Shown piece after piece: positions 61,604-64,000 of a DNA stretch of 64,000 nucleotides (its first letter is position 1; each line of letters begins with the position of its first letter). This DNA is from a virus. The notes under the pieces are model-generated. The model saw nothing but the letters and a program-made list of their open reading frames with translations. It was not told the DNA's origin and did no database searches. The translations under genes were made by a program, and so were the position numbers. The stretch is from positions 1-64,000 of IMG/VR virus record IMGVR_UViG_3300031857_000091, one strand, 5' to 3'.

Positions 61604-61912
61604 TTAATTCGTAATAATCTTTAACCAAGTTTTCCGTAACTGCTTTGCCCCTGGGGAAAAGTTTTTATCATCTGCCAAAACATACTCCTCAATTAGAAAC
61701 TTGATTTGTTCTATGGCTTCACGCAATAACTTTTCTTTGGTGTGAGCAAAAACCGATAGCTCTAATCTTGGCTGATGAATAATCAACAAGGGGAGTCTTT
61801 TTTGATTATTATTTTCAACTTGCAGAAATAGCTCTAGTTCCGGCTTAAAAACATAAGTTTTGCCTTGTAGCTTGACACGGTCAATAGTAATGCAATCATT
61901 CTTGTCTAGCAT
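61604..61912 (-). CDS. Hypothetical protein after the tail chaperones
   Basis: 102 residues, basic and helical (HTKEKLLREAIEQIKFLIEEYVL). It overlaps the end of the T-frame by 17 bases. Likely part of the tail operon by position; no family recognised. Confidence 0.6.
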   Translation of the reverse strand: MLDKNDCITIDRVKLQGKTYVFKPELELFLQVENNNQKRLPLLIIHQPRLELSVFAHTKEKLLREAIEQIKFLIEEYVLADDKNFSPGAKQLRKTWLKIITN

Positions 61913-62603
61913 TAGGTAACCCTCTTACGACATTTGTCATCACCAAGTAATAGTTAGAGTAACTCATGGTAACGATGTTAGAGTCACTCTCTGGAGTAAT
62001 AACCCGAATAATGTTATCTGGATTATCAACAGATTTAAGTAACATAGATGTGTGTTCTTTTCTGTTGACTTCCCAAATAACCAAAAATCCACAAAAAAGT
62101 TTATAGCCTATTACCAGAGGGCACAAAACTAATATATTACAATCAACTCCGACAAACGCCCTGCTTTTGGCTATTCTTCCTTTATCTTTTAGCGCACTTA
62201 GTTCCTTGATAGGTAACACCCCAACCGCCCAATTAGATAACAGCTGATCTTTGACCAAAGAGAAAAAGGTAGTAGCTACATCTGGGCTAATATCTGAGGA
62301 GGAATCAGGTTTAAAGTAGAAGAAATCGGACGGCGTAACCCCAGAACCCTTCTTCGGGTCTCTGTTGGCATTAACAAAATAGCTGGTGAGTGTTGCCATA
62401 CCAAGCTCCTGGTAATGCAAGTCTTCCTTGTAAAATCTGTGTCCATATTCTAGTGCCTGAAAAATAATATTAATAGGTGTGTTGCCAAAGTTTTCATGGT
62501 TGAACCTAGAATCGTGAGGAAAGTACTTATGTACTCTCCAGAAAATCTCGACCCAATCAATATCTACGCTGCTGCTTCCTCCTCTACTTTCACCCCTTTG
62601 ATT
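61896..62603 (-). CDS. Tail assembly chaperone, T-frame (frameshift extension)
   Basis: This frame is open from the slippery site at 62602-62609 to a stop at 61896. In the first 68 codons it reads VDIDWVEIFWRVHKYFPHD, RFNHENFGNTPINIIFQALE and YGHRFYKEDLHYQELGMATL, all coding-like with no start needed. Expressed by -1 frameshifting it extends the 62564-63139 product to about 414 residues, as in the G/GT pair of lambdoid siphophages. Internal ATG at 62399 could also start a separate 167-residue protein, but the conserved part begins upstream of it. Confidence 0.75.
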   Translation of the reverse strand, partial: NQRGESRGGSSSVDIDWVEIFWRVHKYFPHDSRFNHENFGNTPINIIFQALEYGHRFYKEDLHYQELGMATLTSYFVNANRDPKKGSGVTPSDFFYFKPDSSSDISPDVATTFFSLVKDQLLSNWAVGVLPIKELSALKDKGRIAKSRAFVGVDCNILVLCPLVIGYKLFCGFLVIWEVNRKEHTSMLLKSVDNPDNIIRVITPESDSNIVTMSYSNYYLVMTNVVRGLPNARQE

Positions 62604-63139
62604 TTTTTTACTGTCACCGCTTCTTCAATATCATCCGTGTCTAACTCTTCTAGAGGGAGTCTTCCTCTATTCATTTCTTTTATGCAGAATATCTCTAAAT
62701 GTCTCAATAACCGAGTTGGGACTAAGTCAGGATTTCCTACGTCTTTTATTGTCCATTCTGCACACTCAGGACATCTGAACCTTAACATAACATATGCGTA
62801 AATAAGTCGTTTAATCCCTGCGTTTTCTTCTTGGACTCGGCGTAATCCCATTAGTCCTTCCATATCGCCTTTCATCAGTTTGGAAGCGTCGTTATTGCGA
62901 ACGGAATCCCAAACCTCTTCTACAGGAGTTCCCGTCTTTTCCGAAATATTATTTACCAACTTAATGAGCATTTGCTCAGTATCTGGCAATTCTTTTATTT
63001 CTTCATCAATCTTCATTTTCTCATTAGGAGTAAGGTCATCGTAACGAGGTAATGCAATTGTCCCAGACCGTTCATCTCCAATAATCACTAAATCTTGTTT
63101 AACAGGCTTAGTGACAAAAGGAAGTGATTTAACTGTCAT
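62564..63139 (-). CDS. Tail assembly chaperone, G-frame
   Basis: 191 residues, charged, with acidic helices (DEEIKELPDTEQMLIKLVNN and RVQEENAGIKRLIY) and a Cys-Pro-Glu-Cys segment (FRCPECAEW). The C-terminal VTVKKIKGVKVEEEAAA region contains the frameshift heptamer. In siphophages the G protein and its GT extension assist tape measure and tube assembly. The tape measure gene is not next to it, unlike most phages. Confidence 0.75.
   Translation of the reverse strand: MTVKSLPFVTKPVKQDLVIIGDERSGTIALPRYDDLTPNEKMKIDEEIKELPDTEQMLIKLVNNISEKTGTPVEEVWDSVRNNDASKLMKGDMEGLMGLRRVQEENAGIKRLIYAYVMLRFRCPECAEWTIKDVGNPDLVPTRLLRHLEIFCIKEMNRGRLPLEELDTDDIEEAVTVKKIKGVKVEEEAAA
62602..62609 (-). other. -1 ribosomal frameshift site (A AAA AAA)
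   Basis: Minus strand run of eight A residues read GTA AAA AAA ATC in the G frame. Slipping one base back lets the ribosome enter the open T frame, which has no stop before 61896. This is the canonical arrangement for tail assembly chaperones. Confidence 0.8.
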
Positions 63140-63215
63140 AAGAAAACATCTCCAATAAGATTAGTTATAATAAAAACAAACTATGTATATATTAATTTAA
63201 TAAAATAAAAATAAA

Positions 63216-63785
63216 ATGTTATCTAACGAAGCTTTTGAAGATCTGGTAGAAGGTCTCATCTTTCAACAAAAAACTCGAGAAGAGATTTATAAAAAAACTA
63301 AAGCAAGTAAAGAAAAGATTGCTGAGACAACTAGGAATCTCCGTGATAGATGGTTAGACGAGTCTAGTCATAATTACAGCCTACAGTCTAATCTTGCTTA
63401 CACAGAAGCACAGATTAATTATTTAATCAAAGTAGCTTTTCATTCTTTCTTGCTCAGTCAACGAAGAAAAGTTGTTGTTTATAAGAACGATGTCACCAAT
63501 CAAAAAGGTCCTACAATAGAAACTCACCGAATTGAGCCTACTAATGCTGGCGATGTTTCTTTCTTGAGATTAATTCATGAACTTATTAAGCAAAGAATTA
63601 CACTTAACAAGTTAGATAAAATTAATTATGAGGGGAACGATTTAGACCCAGAAACACTCATGGAATTTTTTGAGTGGAAGGCGTTGGCTAGAAAGTCACA
63701 AGAGTTGGGAATTAAACAAGATTTAACTCCTCAGTTGTTAGAAGAATTTTTAACATGGCATCATCAACAACAAAATGCAAAGTAA
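63216..63785 (+). CDS. Hypothetical protein, possibly terminase-related
   Basis: 189 residues, basic and helical; the N-terminal half has a helix-turn-helix-like pattern (LIFQQKTREEIYKKTKASKEKIAETTRNLRD). It could be a DNA-binding protein; a small terminase is one option. It overlaps the next gene by 11 bases. Confidence 0.55.
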   Translation: MLSNEAFEDLVEGLIFQQKTREEIYKKTKASKEKIAETTRNLRDRWLDESSHNYSLQSNLAYTEAQINYLIKVAFHSFLLSQRRKVVVYKNDVTNQKGPTIETHRIEPTNAGDVSFLRLIHELIKQRITLNKLDKINYEGNDLDPETLMEFFEWKALARKSQELGIKQDLTPQLLEEFLTWHHQQQNAK

Positions 63786-63960
63786 TTACGAAATTCAACA
63801 AGCAATCAAAAGAATCTTAGACGCAAGAACTCCTAAAATACAGCGGTCTTATGATTCTAATTTGGGTAAAAATTTAAAAGTGACAATTAAAAACAAGACA
63901 ATCAATGTCTCGACGGAGATGAATTCTCTAAAAATAAATAAACGAGGAAGTTTTAGATAA
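63775..63960 (+). CDS. Small hypothetical protein
   Basis: 61 residues, basic (RTPKIQRSYDSNLGKNLKVTI). It overlaps both neighbours, and its stop shares the TAATG with the next start, so it is part of the operon. No family recognised. Confidence 0.55.
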   Translation: MQSNYEIQQAIKRILDARTPKIQRSYDSNLGKNLKVTIKNKTINVSTEMNSLKINKRGSFR

Positions 63961-64000
63961 TGGATGAAATTGAGAAACTAATTGAGGAAGCATTTGGTCA
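63960..64000 (+). CDS. Start of the next gene (partial)
   Basis: ATG in a TAATG overlap with the preceding stop, followed by MDEIEKLIEEAFG before the window ends. Translationally coupled to the 63775 gene. Too little sequence to name it. Confidence 0.6.
   Translation, partial: MDEIEKLIEEAFG

Noticed and set aside
1-64000. An integrase and attachment site
   Set aside because: No tyrosine or serine recombinase pattern was recognised; the three-HTH protein has no catalytic domain. Lysogeny by integration is not supported by this window.

Overview
The window looks like part of a large tailed-phage genome, or of a phage-plasmid, from a cyanobacterial host. The evidence for the host is an AT-rich sequence carrying roughly twenty copies of the cyanobacterial HIP1 octamer GCGATCGC, together with cyanobacterium-type proteins (a PEP-CTERM protein, a DnaX tau C-terminal-like protein and BRO/KilA-N proteins). 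No integrase, rRNA or CRISPR array was seen. A ParA/ParB-like pair next to a repeat-rich non-coding region argues for plasmid-like maintenance or partition of the replicon.

Layout. 1-9144 (minus): giant tape measure gene running off the left edge. 9.2-16.6 kb: secreted protein, UvrD-like helicase, BRO protein, small proteins and a full-length CTP synthase. 16.6-19.9 kb: initiator-like tRNA-Met(CAU), decayed parA copy, parA-parB, six-copy iteron-like repeat region. 19.9-27 kb: PD-(D/E)XK exonuclease, tail hub-like gene, beta clamp, tau C-terminal-like gene, small genes. 27-29.6 kb: PEP-CTERM protein and a BRO gene split by an IS200/IS605-type MITE. 29.8-33.7 kb (minus): capsid module (DUF2213-like protease, scaffold, cement-like protein, DUF2184-like major capsid). 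33.7-42.7 kb: tail fibre, gpF-like protein, LamG protein, subtilase with an RTX-like C-terminus. 43.4-47.1 kb: NrdB, a degenerate repeat array, DUF1073-like portal and followers. 47.1-51.7 kb: small genes, second MITE copy, nuclease, tail tube, XRE regulator. 51.8-57.2 kb: winged-helix protein, DnaB helicase, ThyX, Dcd and Tmk. 57.2-59.1 kb: second degenerate array and large terminase. 59.2-64 kb: BRO/KilA-N accessory genes, tail assembly chaperones with a -1 frameshift, and the start of a plus-strand operon.

The genes form a coherent lytic and replicative programme. Replication has DnaB, a sliding clamp, a UvrD-like helicase and nucleases. Pyrimidine nucleotide supply has PyrG, NrdB, Dcd, ThyX and Tmk. 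Head and tail genes are scattered over both strands instead of forming one late operon. Expression signals recur: a promoter family with TTGACA and a spacer containing TTTTAAAA, strong intrinsic terminators, and a hairpin leader shared by three unrelated or semi-related genes together with their first codons.

The signals most worth following are: the A AAA AAA tail-chaperone frameshift; the leader-plus-start-codon cassette; the two oppositely oriented arrays of about ten copies each, upstream of the portal and terminase genes; the paired MITEs that may retain an omega-RNA-like end; the amber-interrupted KilA-N gene; and the tape measure protein with one intact and one degenerate metallopeptidase-like domain. 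Names are assigned from motif recognition by eye. No database search was run.
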